NCBI GenBank assembly: GCA_027604665.1
Contig: JADGIZ010000457.1
Coordinates: forward strand, 1 to 13,360
DNA length: 13,360 bases
Direction: 5' to 3'
From: Polyrhizophydium stewartii
Lineage: Eukaryota; Chytridiomycota; Chytridiomycetes; Rhizophydiales
A program made the position numbers and the translations under genes. The notes below the pieces were generated by a model, which was given only the letters and a program-made list of their open reading frames with translations, was not told the DNA's origin and ran no database searches. Of the stretch, positions 1-9,346 are shown one piece after another; within the stretch, counting starts at the first letter, position 1, and every line of letters starts with the position of its first letter.

Positions 1-27
1 GTGTTTATCGACAGGGGAAACCCCAAA

Positions 28-34
28 TATAAAT
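28..34 (+). promoter_or_regulatory. Possible TATA box upstream of CEP135
   Basis: The heptamer TATAAAT lies in a locally AT-rich patch about 175 nt before the chosen CEP135 start codon. Its position and match to the TATA consensus are what I see. That it sets the CEP135 transcription start is an inference. The window begins only 27 nt further upstream, so other promoter elements cannot be judged. Confidence 0.3.
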
Positions 35-49
35 CCAACTGTAGCCATC

Positions 50-211
50 ATGGCCACGATGCGAGGCCGTCCAGACATGGCGGGCAGATCTCACTACCAA
101 ACAACAAACTGCCTTGGGCAATGCGTGCGTTCGCTGCAGCTCACTTTGGCCGGGCTGCTTGCCCGATCGTCGGAGCCTCCGATTTTGACCCAGTTCGGAC
201 AGCGGCCATGA
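50..211 (+). other. Upstream ORF (53 codons) overlapping the CEP135 start
   Basis: An ATG at 50 opens a 53-codon frame that ends at TGA 209-211. That TGA overlaps the CEP135 start codon at 208-210 in an ATGA arrangement. Two further in-frame ATGs lie at 59 and 77. The peptide resembles no family I recognise. If transcription starts near the TATAAAT at 28-34, one or more of these ATGs would be in the leader and could limit CEP135 translation through termination and reinitiation. The frame may be open by chance, because this DNA is GC-rich. Confidence 0.25.
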
Positions 212-3200
212 CAATCAGCGCATCCGCGCTGGAGCCGCCCGAAAAGGGCCCGCCGCCTCGGCAGGCTCCGACAGCCGTGTCCGAGCAGGAGCAACGGCAG
301 GTGCAGGACGTGCAGGCAGAAGGGCAGCCTTCTCAGCCTGCGCCGTCCCAGCGGCCTGCCTTTGCTGCCCATGCCAGTGTCCACTTCCCAGAACCGCCCC
401 GCACTCTGCTTGGACGCCGCGAGGCCGAGCCGCTCGAGTCCGACGACGCCCGGGGCCTCCGCGGGTTGGTGGGCCGCCCAGGCGGAGTCCAGCACCTGGA
501 CCGCCTGCCTGCGGGCACTGCGGCCTCGGCGGGACTCGGTGCTCGGCCACCTGCCCCGGCGTCGCACCCGGCCAACGCCAGCGGCAGCCAGCCGCCTTTG
601 TCGCAGCCCGGAGCCGCGAGCGCTCCGACCTCGAGGGCGACCGCCACGGGTCCGGCCGGTCACACAGCTGCGGCGCTCGCCGCTGCAGCGGCAGCACTCG
701 AGCAACGCGCCGCAAGCCCAACCCGGCCGCCGAGCCCTGCTCGCTCGCCGTCCCGGCCTCGGTGGCGAGGCGACGACGACCAGTACCTCACCTTGCGCCA
801 CCGGCTCGACCAGCTCGACTACCGCGAGTATCTGCATCCCGACAGCCTCGACCTCGTCCAACGCCTCCTTGTGGATCTGGTGCAGACAACAGAGACGGCT
901 CGCACGTTCAAAAACCAGCTCGAACTGGCCGCTGCGGACCGCGATGCTGCGCAGGAGCAGATCCAGCCGCTTCGTCAAGAGCTTGCTCGCCTCACGGCCG
1001 AGAACAACCATCTGCATAGCGACCTCATTGCCCTGGCCGACGAGCGGGATGCCCGCGAGCGCCGTACGGCTACCAACGCACGCAATCTTGAGACGCAAAT
1101 GGCCGATATGCGGTTCATGGCGTCGCAGTACGCGCACCGGGTCGAGGAAGAACAGCGGCGTGCCGAAGAGACACGCAACAAGGTCGAAGAGGTTCTTGGC
1201 CGCATTGGCGTTGTGCAATCCGTGCCAGCTGGCAAGCCCGCATCTTCGAGCGCAGCCGCAAAAGCAGAGAAAATGTTCCAGCGACTGCAAAAGATTGACA
1301 TCGAGACCGGCCTGGGTGCGCTCGGCGATTGCGTGTCGTGTGCTGGTTCCTGGCGAAAGAGTTTTGCTCACCAATCAACGCAGAGCCACTCGATTCTGTC
1401 CCGGTCTACTTTTCACCTCCTGATCCGGCCATCGGCGACATGCTCAAGCTTGCAGAGGGCCAAATCGAATCGCTGACCAAAGCAACCAAGGAACTCGAAG
1501 CCAAGAATACTGATCTGGAGAACGAGGTGCGAGATATCGACGTTTTGGCTACTAAAGCTAAATCTGACGATAGATGCGTTTGCAGATCCAAGTCACGCGC
1601 GAGCAGCTCTCGAAGCGTGAGAGGGAGATCCAGCGCCTTGGCGCGCAGCTCGAGATCGCCCGCGCGCAGCAATACGGGCCAGCACCTGTGCAGCGCAGCG
1701 AAAAAGACAACCCCAGCAAACAGCACATCAAGGGATCGTCCCGGACGGCAGGCATACACGACATCGAGACAGCCAAGGACCGCATTGATCAGCTCGAGAT
1801 CCAGGTCGAGTATCTCCAAGACCACATTGATGGACTCGAAAAGGAACTGGCGACATACGAGGCCGAGCGCGGCACTGTGCAGACAGCATTTGTTTCCGAG
1901 CGTGATCAGCTGGCGTCAGACCTGCAAGCCGAGCGAGAGCGCACCGCAGGCCTGCTCAAGAACCTGTCCAAGCTCGAGTCCATGGTCAATGACCTCAACT
2001 TGGCGCGCAATGCATCACCTGCCCCGAAGCAAGGTACAAACCAATTTTTGTCTGCACCACAAGCCTCTGCTTACCCAACCGGCGCAGCCGCATCGACATC
2101 ATCAGGTCTCGCAAGCAAACCGGGGCAGCCGGCCGTTGTCAAGGTATATGCGGGTCGCGCAGAGCTTGCATTTGTTTGCGCTGATAAAACCATTTGAAAG
2201 CATCTCAAGCAGATCGCGGACCTGACAGACAAGCTCAAGCAGGCGCAACAAAAGTTGGAGCAAGCCAACCGCCGCCTCGGCACTCTTTCGAGCGAAAAGC
2301 AAAGTTGGTGCACGCGCCGATGCATAGATTTGAATCAGCACACTGATTGGACTCCATCTTGTGTAGAACTCACACAGGAACTTGAGCAGCTCAAGGCGTC
2401 TGTCGCCAAGGGCGGCGACGCCAAATCGGGCAAAAACCAGCAGATCCCGCGATTTGTGGAAGTTGGTGTTTCGACCCGCGACTCCCCCGTGCGATCAGCA
2501 AAGTCCGTCACCATCGACCCATACACCGACGCCGATGACTCTATGCGGCACATGCGCGATCTGGAGCTTAACCAAATCAATCTCGAGGCGCAGCTTAGAC
2601 GTGCCGACGCCCAGCTCGCACATCTTGACGCGACGCGCCGCGATCTCGAGCAGCACCGCGCCAAGGTGGCATCGCTGCAGCGAGAGTGTGACTCGCTCGC
2701 CTCGCAGTTGAGCCTCGTCACCTCCAAATTGGAGAACACGGAGCGTTTTGGCAAGGAGCTCATGGCCAACCAAAAGCACGTCCTTGACGAGCTGACTAAC
2801 ACACAGCGGTAAGACAATCGCCCCCCCCCCCGCTTCCCTAAATTCAGTGCACGGTCTTTAGGGCTGATGGGATGCCGCAGGGAGCGCGATGACCTGCTGC
2901 GCGCTCTGGAAAACTTTGGCGACCAGGTCACGCAGCTGCACAGTCGTGTGCAGAGTGTCACCTCTGACCGCGACAACATGGCGCTGCTGTACGACCAGGT
3001 CAACCGAGAAGTGCAACGTCTGCGGTCTGGCGCACTGGCAGCAGGCCAGGCGCAAGGCGCATCGCATGCAAAGCATCTCGCAACGTCGGCGCAAGAGGCC
3101 AGAGACGCAGATCGCACCGCAGGGGACCGTACTTTGCAGGAGCTGCGTGACAGTGAGACGCAGCTCAAGGCTCGCGTCGCCGATCTTGAGAGCGAGATTG

Positions 3201-5937
3201 CCAAGCTGCAAGGCGATCTGCAGGCAACGGTGGTGCGGCAAAAAGAGACTGGTGCATCCGCCAGCGAGGCGCTTAGCCAGCTTGAGGCCGAGGTCGAACG
3301 CCTCAAAGCAGCTCTGGAGGTGGCTCAGCAAGACAAGATCCCACTTCAAAGCGAAATTCAAGCGCTGCGTCTTCAAGTCGAGCGTCTGCAAGACGAAAAG
3401 CAAGGGCTTCTTCACGACGCAGAGCGCATCAAGGTCCGCATATCGCAGCTCGAGATGGATCACGAGCGAGATCAATTCCAGATCCGCGACTTGCGGTCAA
3501 AGATCTCCGAGGCAGAGGCGGAGCTTGAAAAGGCCACAGGCGACGTTGAGCAGCTCCGCAGCGCAGCCGGCGAGCGCGAGAAGGTGCTTTCTCAGCAGCG
3601 GCAGCTGCTTGTCGACATTGACCGGGAGCGAGACGGCTTCCAGTCCGACTTGGACAAGAAAGCAGAGCGGATCCTCGAACTCGTTGGTGGGTAGAGTGGC
3701 GAGCCGTGTATGCATGTATGCATGGCGCAGCTAATGCGGGAGCCAGATCAATTGAACCGCGCGCGCGGCGAGGCCGCGCAAACTGCGCAGGAGCTCGTGT
3801 CGCTGCGAGACCAGTTCGAGTCTGTTGTGCGTACCATGAATCAGCAGGACCGCGAACTTGACAGCTTGCAGCGGCAGCTCGACCAAGCAATGCGTGAGCG
3901 CGAGCACTTTGAAGTTCAAGCGCAGCGCAACGCAGACGAGGCGCGAGCCCTCGGGGCCGACCTTGCCGCCTTGACACGCGAGAACCAGATCCTCAACGCC
4001 GAGCTCATGGACACCTCGGTTGCGCGCGACCGATTCAAGGCGGAGCTCACCGAGTGCGAAAACCAGATCCACTACCTCGATGAGCTCATCCAGAGCAAGG
4101 AGCACGAGCGAGGCCAGCTGATGGCATCCTACCGCAAGCTGATCAGCGACCACGAGCGTCTCGACCATATTGCGCGTGTCTCCGCCGACGAGATTGGCAA
4201 GCTCAAGTGAGTGTTGTTACGGCCTCCGCTCTGCACGTAAAGTTGATTAACATGGCCGCTGTCTTGATGTCCTCAGGATGGAGATGATCATGCGAGACAA
4301 GAGCGAGCACCAACTCCGGGCCGAGCTGGAGGGCACACGGCAGGAGCTGGCCAAGCTCCGGAGCGAAATCAAAAGCTACGAGCTTTTGCGGAACGGTTCG
4401 TTTCGCATACCGTGATAGACTGTTGGGCTCGCGCCGCCAAGCTAAATCATGCTTGCCCTTCCTCCAGAGAGCGAGAAGCAGCTCGCGACAACAGAGCGCA
4501 CTCACAAGCATCTTGAGGCAGACCGCATACGTCTCAGCCGTCAGCTCCAGACGGCGCAGACTGTGCTTGACAATCTCCACCGCTCAAAGGAGCAAGTACA
4601 GCGCCAACTCGACGAGGCCCTGAGCGAGAACCAGCGACTGCTTGTGGCTCAAGATCGCATGAACGTTGAGCTGCAGCAGCTGGACTCGTACCTCTCGGCC
4701 GAGGTATGCAGCCGCGCTGCACAAACCGCCGGACTTGTTCCTCCACAATGCTGACGCCATGATATCAGCGTCTAAAATCGTCGCGACTTGAAACGTCCCT
4801 CAACACGGAGCGAAGCAAGCTTGCCAAGATGCTGGCTACAGGCAAGGTGAGGTTGGGTCGGCTGCTTGGGATGTTGCTTGGAACACAGTCGCTTACTGCC
4901 ACCGCAAGTCATCTAAGGAGCGGCCAGACTCCAAGGACGCGGCCGAGACGGCGTGGCGCGAGGTCAGCGAAGAGCAGCAGCACAAGATTGCAGAACTGCG
5001 GACGCAGCTGGAATCGCAGAACCAAGAAGTTCTCGGCTTGCGCCAGCGGGTCGGCCTGCTGGTCAAGGACGTCGAAAGCTCCAGGAATGGTGCGAGTTAT
5101 GGCGGACTTTCTCGCCGTTGGTGCAAGCTGCGCCATGGCTAACATGGGGTGGCTTTGATTTGATGCAGAGAAGCGCGAGATCCTCCGAAAGCTTGCGGAC
5201 TCGGAGGCGATGGTAAATGATCTTCGCAAGGACCTTTTGGCCAAAGAGTCGGCCATTCACGATATTTACTCGCTGCGCACGGGCGATGCGGACGATGTGA
5301 GTAAGGATGTGGCGCCAGTGGGTAGCCCCGGCTTCTTGCTGATGCTTTCGTCGCAGTCCGAAGGCATCAGCCAGATCAGCTCGGGCAATCCCACGATGAG
5401 CAAGGTCGAGCGCGAGATCCTCAACACGCAAAAAGAGCGGCTTGAGACTGACAAGCGGCTTGCCAAGCGGACGGCGCTCCATGAGGCGACGGTGCTTGGT
5501 CAGAGAATCGCCGCGCCAGCAGGCGCCAGTGCTGCGCTAGACACGTCGATGCTGCAGCCAACGTCGGTTTCGAGCATCGAGGGCACAGGCACGTCCTCGT
5601 ACTCTGTCAGCGAAGCATTGGATGGCTCAGACGATATTGAGGGTGAGAGCCGCAGGTGGTGAGCCTGTTCGAAGATTTCGACTGATACGCTTCCATCAGC
5701 TCTCGCAAGCCGCTTCGCTGCAACCGCGCAGGCGCTCCGGTCAACGGCCCCGCGGTCGCCAGCTGTGCGGGTGCGGCGCGAGGGCGAGCAGATTCTGAGC
5801 TCGCCGTCACTCGAACAGTCGCAGCGAGCGCTCGAGGCGGTGGTGCAGGTGAGCGGCCGCCTCCTTCGCGCCTTGGCATGGCCGACTTTCCTGACACTCG
5901 ATAATCGGCGCAGATGCATGGTCAGAGACAGCAGTAG
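208..5937 (+). CDS. CEP135: Centrosomal protein CEP135 / Bld10-like cartwheel protein, 15 exons
   Basis: This is a coiled-coil protein of the centriole cartwheel, which links the SAS-6 hub spokes to the microtubule triplets and is needed to build basal bodies. Exons: 208-1315, 1384-1526, 1586-2143, 2201-2303, 2367-2808, 2881-3686, 3747-4206, 4277-4395, 4468-4703, 4769-4846, 4909-5089, 5169-5296, 5357-5642, 5700-5848, 5914-5937, giving about 1606 aa. Residues 1-192 are Pro/Ala/Ser/Arg-rich and probably disordered. The conserved CEP135/TSGA10 head starts at residue 193 (YLTLRHRLDQLDYREYL). QLSKREREIQRL (exon 3) and LTRENQILNAEL (residues 1129-1140) also match the animal protein, and the rest is nearly continuous heptad coiled coil. 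The length is close to algal Bld10 (about 1640) and greater than human CEP135 (about 1140). The start at 208 is chosen for context; ATG 121 in the same frame is an alternative. Least certain junctions: the 3' sites at 2200 (or 2209/2212) and 4908 (or 4917), and the 5' site at 2304. Confidence 0.86.
2821..2831 (+). repeat. Poly-C tract in CEP135 intron 5
   Basis: There is a run of eleven C residues inside the intron at 2809-2880, shortly after its GTAAGA donor. It is a simple homopolymer that is prone to length variation and sequencing error. It lies outside coding sequence, so its length does not affect the reading frame. Confidence 0.9.
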
Positions 5938-6042
5938 CGAATTAAACGAGTCGTTGTGTTGAAATGCCTGCCAACGTTGAATGCGAATGGATGGGCATCG
6001 AGGACTCGCTGCGAGCAGCGACACGCACTTTTCGCGCAACCC
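5938..6042 (+). promoter_or_regulatory. Short spacer holding CEP135 3' end and VMA11 leader/promoter
   Basis: Only 105 bp separate the CEP135 stop from the VMA11 start on the same strand. CEP135 3' processing and VMA11 initiation must both use this spacer or extend into flanking exons. I see no clear TATA box. A perfect 7-bp inverted repeat sits near the VMA11 end (separate entry). The regulatory role is inferred from position only. Confidence 0.4.
6006..6021 (+). repeat. Perfect inverted repeat (hairpin) 21 nt before VMA11 ATG
   Basis: The arms TCGCTGC (6006-6012) and GCAGCGA (6015-6021) are exact reverse complements around a 2-nt GA spacer. In DNA this is a near-palindrome that could bind a dimeric factor. 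In RNA a 2-nt loop is tight, so the outer pairs would form a shorter stem. Function is unknown. Confidence 0.4.
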
Positions 6043-6990
6043 ATGTCCGCAGCACCGCTCGGTGGCGAGGCGTGCCCGTACTTTGCGCCGTTCCTCGGCC
6101 TGGCCGGGGCGGCTAGCGCCATGATGTTCTCGGCCGTGGGCGCTGCGTACGGTACGGCCAAGGCCGGCATCGGCATCGCGGGCATCGGCGCCTTCAAGCC
6201 CGAGCTGTGAGTGCCCGCTGCGGCCACGACCCCTTTGGCGATCCTCGGCGGCAGGCGGCCCGAGTCGGCAGGCGACGCTGGGCGGCAGCCTGCGCGGCAG
6301 CGCCTGGCGGGTGGAGGCCGCGCTACAGGCGTGCCAGCTCCTCCATGCGCAGCTGCGGGTGCTGCGGCTGTATGCGGCGCGGACAGCGCCCCCGCGGCGC
6401 GGCCAGTCGCGCATCTCGGAGCCCTGGCCGCGCCGTGTTGCTGGCCGGGCATCCAGCGAGCCTGCCGAGAGACGCTGCCGCACAAGCAGCTGGCTCGCAC
6501 GCATGGAGCCGAAGGCCGCGTGGGTCTTTCGGAGACCTGGCGCTGACCCTCCTTGCTTGCGCATGCCCTCGCTTGCCCAGGATGATGAAGTCGCTCATCC
6601 CGATTATCATGGCCGGTGAGCGAGACGCTTCATCGCGCACCGACCCCGCAGGCCGCCGCTGACGATGCCACCGCTGCACTCGCAGGCATTATCGGTGTCT
6701 ACGGCCTCATTGTCGCAGTGCTGATCGCAAACGACATGGACCCGTCTAAGCCGTACTCGCTGTTTGCCGGGGCCGTGCATCTCGGCGCGGGCCTGTCGAC
6801 AGGCCTCGCCGGTATTGGCGCTGGCTATGCCATCGGCCTTGTGGGCGACGCCGGCGTGCGTGCATACCTCTACCAGGCGCGCATGTTTGTCGGTCTGGTG
6901 CTCATTCTGATCTTTGCCGAGGTGCTGGGACTCTACGGGCTCATTGTCAGCCTGATCCTCAACACCAAGGCGTCGAGCAACTGCGGCTGA
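6043..6990 (+). CDS. VMA11: V-type ATPase proteolipid subunit c' (Vma11 type), 3 exons
   Basis: This is a proteolipid of the membrane Vo ring, which carries protons across the vacuolar, Golgi or endosomal membrane. Exons 6043-6206, 6581-6615 and 6686-6990 give 167 aa, close to yeast Vma11 (164). Four membrane helices are visible, at roughly residues 13-35, 57-81, 94-119 and 133-157. The proton-carrying Glu is E145 in [13 protein letters not shown]. The assignment to c' rather than c rests on [13 protein letters not shown] followed by MKSLIP, on YSLFAG..HL, and on [13 protein letters not shown], where c subunits have VRG..QQPR. The splice joins restore the family sequence exactly ([23 protein letters not shown]). 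The start at 6043 gives the usual short N-terminus. An AATTAAA at 7012-7018 could serve 3' processing. Intron 1 (374 nt) is far longer than any other intron here. It could be a c subunit with c'-like features, but I think that less likely. Confidence 0.88.
6207..6580 (+). other. Outlier 374-nt intron 1 of VMA11
   Basis: The donor is GTGAGT at 6207. A CTGAC branch-site candidate lies at 6543-6547 and the acceptor is GCCCAG, ending at 6580. Other introns in the window are 57-84 nt. The insert is very GC-rich, and several frames stay open through most of it on both strands, including one that runs through exon 2. I see no snoRNA boxes, tRNA, or protein family in it. It may be a long intron, one holding a regulatory element or nested gene, or one enlarged by an insertion. 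Confidence 0.8.
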
Positions 6991-7060
6991 AGCCAGATTG
7001 AATCGCAAGTCAATTAAAATCTCCACACAGAGACGGACGACTGGCTGATTGTGAGCGCAT
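6991..7060. other. 70-bp convergent spacer between VMA11 and CTNNBL1 stops
   Basis: Both flanking genes read toward this spacer, so it must hold two 3' ends. AATTAAA at 7012-7018 on the plus strand is a plausible variant poly(A) signal for VMA11. The CTNNBL1 transcript probably runs into the VMA11 3' exon, or the reverse. No other element is evident. Confidence 0.5.
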
Positions 7061-9346
7061 TTATTCATCCTGGCCGTTTTGGGTCTGGGCTTCACCTTGA
7101 GTCTCTTCAAAGCTGGATCCAATGGCTCGTTTCTGCGACTCTGGCCGGTCGTGCTCCTCGACAAGCGAACGCGCAAGCCGGCGCACCTGCGAGCGCTGCG
7201 CGTCGGCCGCCGCGCGGGTGGCATCATCGGCGTCCTCGTCGGCATCCTTATCGCCGAGATTGTCCGCATACTCGTTCAGGATCGCCTCGAGCGTTGAAGT
7301 CGCGATCCCCTTTTCGGCGAGACGCGCCATGGTCCAGTCACGGATTTCGTAGCTTTCGTCGCAGCAGTACGCGATGATGAGCGTGGCCAGCTGCAGCGTA
7401 AACAGACCCGCGTCGAGGCGCTCCATATACTCGGCCACCTCGTCTTGGGCAATGTCGTCTTCGTAGTCCGGATCTTGGCGCGCTCGCCGTTTGCGTGCGG
7501 CGATCAGCGTGTCCGCATGCCGCACGCGCTCGGCGTACTCGCCGTGCAGTTCGAGCAGCCGCGCAGACTTTTCAAACTCGGACTCGATAAACTTGAAGAG
7601 GAGCCGATCGCGGTGCTCGCGCTGCGCAAGCGCGCCGAGCAGCGACGCGATGATGGACACGAGGTGTTCTGAACCCAGATATCAGTCAGCATCTACTCAG
7701 ATGCCATGCGCGCACGGCGTCGGGGCGACACACCATCTTCCTCGCGCGGCGAGTAGTCCGGGTACTCCTTCTTGTATTTTTTGGTTCCTTTTTTCATGAG
7801 CGCCGCAAAGAGGGTCTTGAGGCCGAGGATTTCGACAAAGTGCTGCGCGGCCGCGGCCGTCTGCTCGCCCAGCAACGCATGGTCGATAACCTTGATTGCC
7901 CGCATGCGAGACATTTTCTTTTCTCTGGGGCCGATAGGCCGTCAGCGCACCGAAACCACAGCAAGATTCTCGGCAAAGGCGCTCACTTGATCATCATGAG
8001 CATGAGCTCGAGGCCTTCTGCGTCGACAAACTTTGTCTTGGCCGGCGGCTCAGCAAGGCAAAGACAGAGTGCGTCAAAGACATTTTCCATGAATTCTGTT
8101 TCGTCGGCGTCCTTGGGGTCTTTGCGCCGGTACGACGCCAGCACCCGCAGCAGCGTGTCTACGCCATCGAGATCGTGGACGCGTGCGCGGTTCGCACGGC
8201 TTGTCTGAAGCAGGATCGCGAGCAGCTCGGAGGCGTACTGGCGCACCGAGTCGAAGCCTTTGACGGCGATGCGGCCAAGGATCCATGGAATGATGCTTGT
8301 CGAGTCGACAATGCGCTCGGCGAGCGTCGGGTCGATTGAGAGAAAGTTTTCGATGACGCCTGAAGAAAGCATGCTGTCAGCCAATGAGTGGATACAGGCG
8401 AGCAGCGTTGCGTCACGCACTGAGTGTGTTGAAGATGCCCTGCTTCTCATCCGGCTTGTCTTCGTTCAGGCGGCCGAGATTAGACACAAGCAGCGGCAGC
8501 GCATCTTTTTCGACCAAGGCAGCGACGAGTGCGGCAACGCCTTCAGCTGCGTCGCCCGTGGTCTCGGCTACGAGGTCCTCGTCAGTGAGCTCGTCCAGGA
8601 GCGCAATGGCTGCGATGGTGATGTCCGTGTTTTCATGCGACAGGAGCGCAAGTATCGAAGCGTGAGAAGAGAGGTCAATGAGCGTTGGGTAGAGCTCGGG
8701 CACGGAGCTGAGCGTCGTAAGCGCCTTGATCTCCTCTGCCAGATCCGTCTCGGAATCGAGATACTTTAGCGGCTGGTCGGCGTACTTGGAGCGCAGATCC
8801 TGGTTCTTGGTCAGGACCTTTTCGAAGCGTAGCAGCATGCGCTTGAGAGACTGTAAGTCCACTCCCTCGGGCATCTGCAGCCAGCGCCAGCGTCAGCGGC
8901 CAAGCACCCCGGCCGCGGTTGTTGGCCAACTTCGGACACACATCTTCGCCTGCGTCCACAATGTCCATGATGCGCTGCCGTTCCGCAGACGCCCCGCTGC
9001 CGTGCAGACGCGGCTCGCCGACGTCGTCTGCAGCACTTCCGCCTGCGTCGCGGCCGCCCACGCGGCCGTCGGGGCCGGTGCGCTTGGCCGTCGACGACCC
9101 GACGCCCCAGCTGGCGCGGAACTCTTCGTCGGTCGTCTCTCGGATGGTGAGCTCATCCTCGCGCGAGCGCTTGGCGGCTGACAGAGACCCGAGCGCCTGC
9201 TGGCGCTTGAGCCGGCCTGCAGACGCAGCGCCTGGCGCCTGGCGGACCAGCACGCATGCCGCGGTCGTGAGGCCGGGTCAGCGGAGGCCTCGGCGGGGCA
9301 GACTGGCCCGGTCGGGTCGCACCTTGAAAAACGAGTCGATGTTCAT
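7061..9346 (-). CDS. CTNNBL1: Beta-catenin-like protein 1 (armadillo-repeat splicing factor), 6 exons
   Basis: This is a nuclear armadillo-repeat protein that in animals joins the Prp19/CDC5L complex of the spliceosome. Exons in transcript order: 9346-9323, 9238-8942, 8874-8421, 8359-7987, 7924-7734, 7668-7061, giving about 648 aa (human 563). The N-terminus MNIDSFFK is encoded by a 24-nt exon, followed by a Lys/Arg- and Ser-rich linker (KRSREDEL). The ARM fold starts in exon 3. Blocks shared with the human protein include FEKVLTKNQDLR, HENTDITIA, SELLAILLQ, KEKKMSRMRAIKVIDHALLG, EHLVSIIASLL and ERLDAGLFTLQ. Every junction falls inside or beside a conserved block and restores it. The last 30-odd residues (acidic, Gln-rich) extend past the human C-terminus. 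The exon 2 acceptor could instead lie about 40 nt further downstream in the transcript (exon 2 starting near 9199-9196). The gene shares a short promoter region with the divergent transporter gene. Confidence 0.88.

Noticed and set aside
78..92. 15-bp sequence TGGCGGGCAGATCTC, also present inverted at 11718-11732
   Set aside because: One 15-bp match in a window this size is not improbable by chance, the flanks do not match, and no mobile element borders are visible.
94..1374. Antisense frame of 426 codons opposite CEP135 exon 1
   Set aside because: It lies opposite a frame with clear CEP135 homology. Its protein has no recognisable family and its openness follows from GC-rich codon usage.
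362..1423. Plus-strand frame of 353 codons overlapping CEP135 exon 1
   Set aside because: It is Arg/Ser/Pro-rich with no family resemblance, while the other frame carries the conserved head domain. It is a shadow frame.
2335..3306. Antisense frame of 323 codons opposite CEP135 exons 5-6
   Set aside because: It is a Ser/Arg/Cys-rich mirror of coiled-coil codons and also spans a spliced intron of the opposite gene.
5500..6564. Antisense frame of 354 codons across the CEP135 end and VMA11 start
   Set aside because: It crosses two well-supported genes on the other strand and has no family signal.
6207..6580. Intronic snoRNA in VMA11 intron 1
   Set aside because: I found no paired C/D boxes or H/ACA arrangement inside the intron. 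The only TGATGA-like string starts in exon 2.
6607..7269. Antisense frame of 220 codons opposite VMA11 exon 3
   Set aside because: The plus strand encodes highly conserved V-ATPase helices here, so this frame is their complement.
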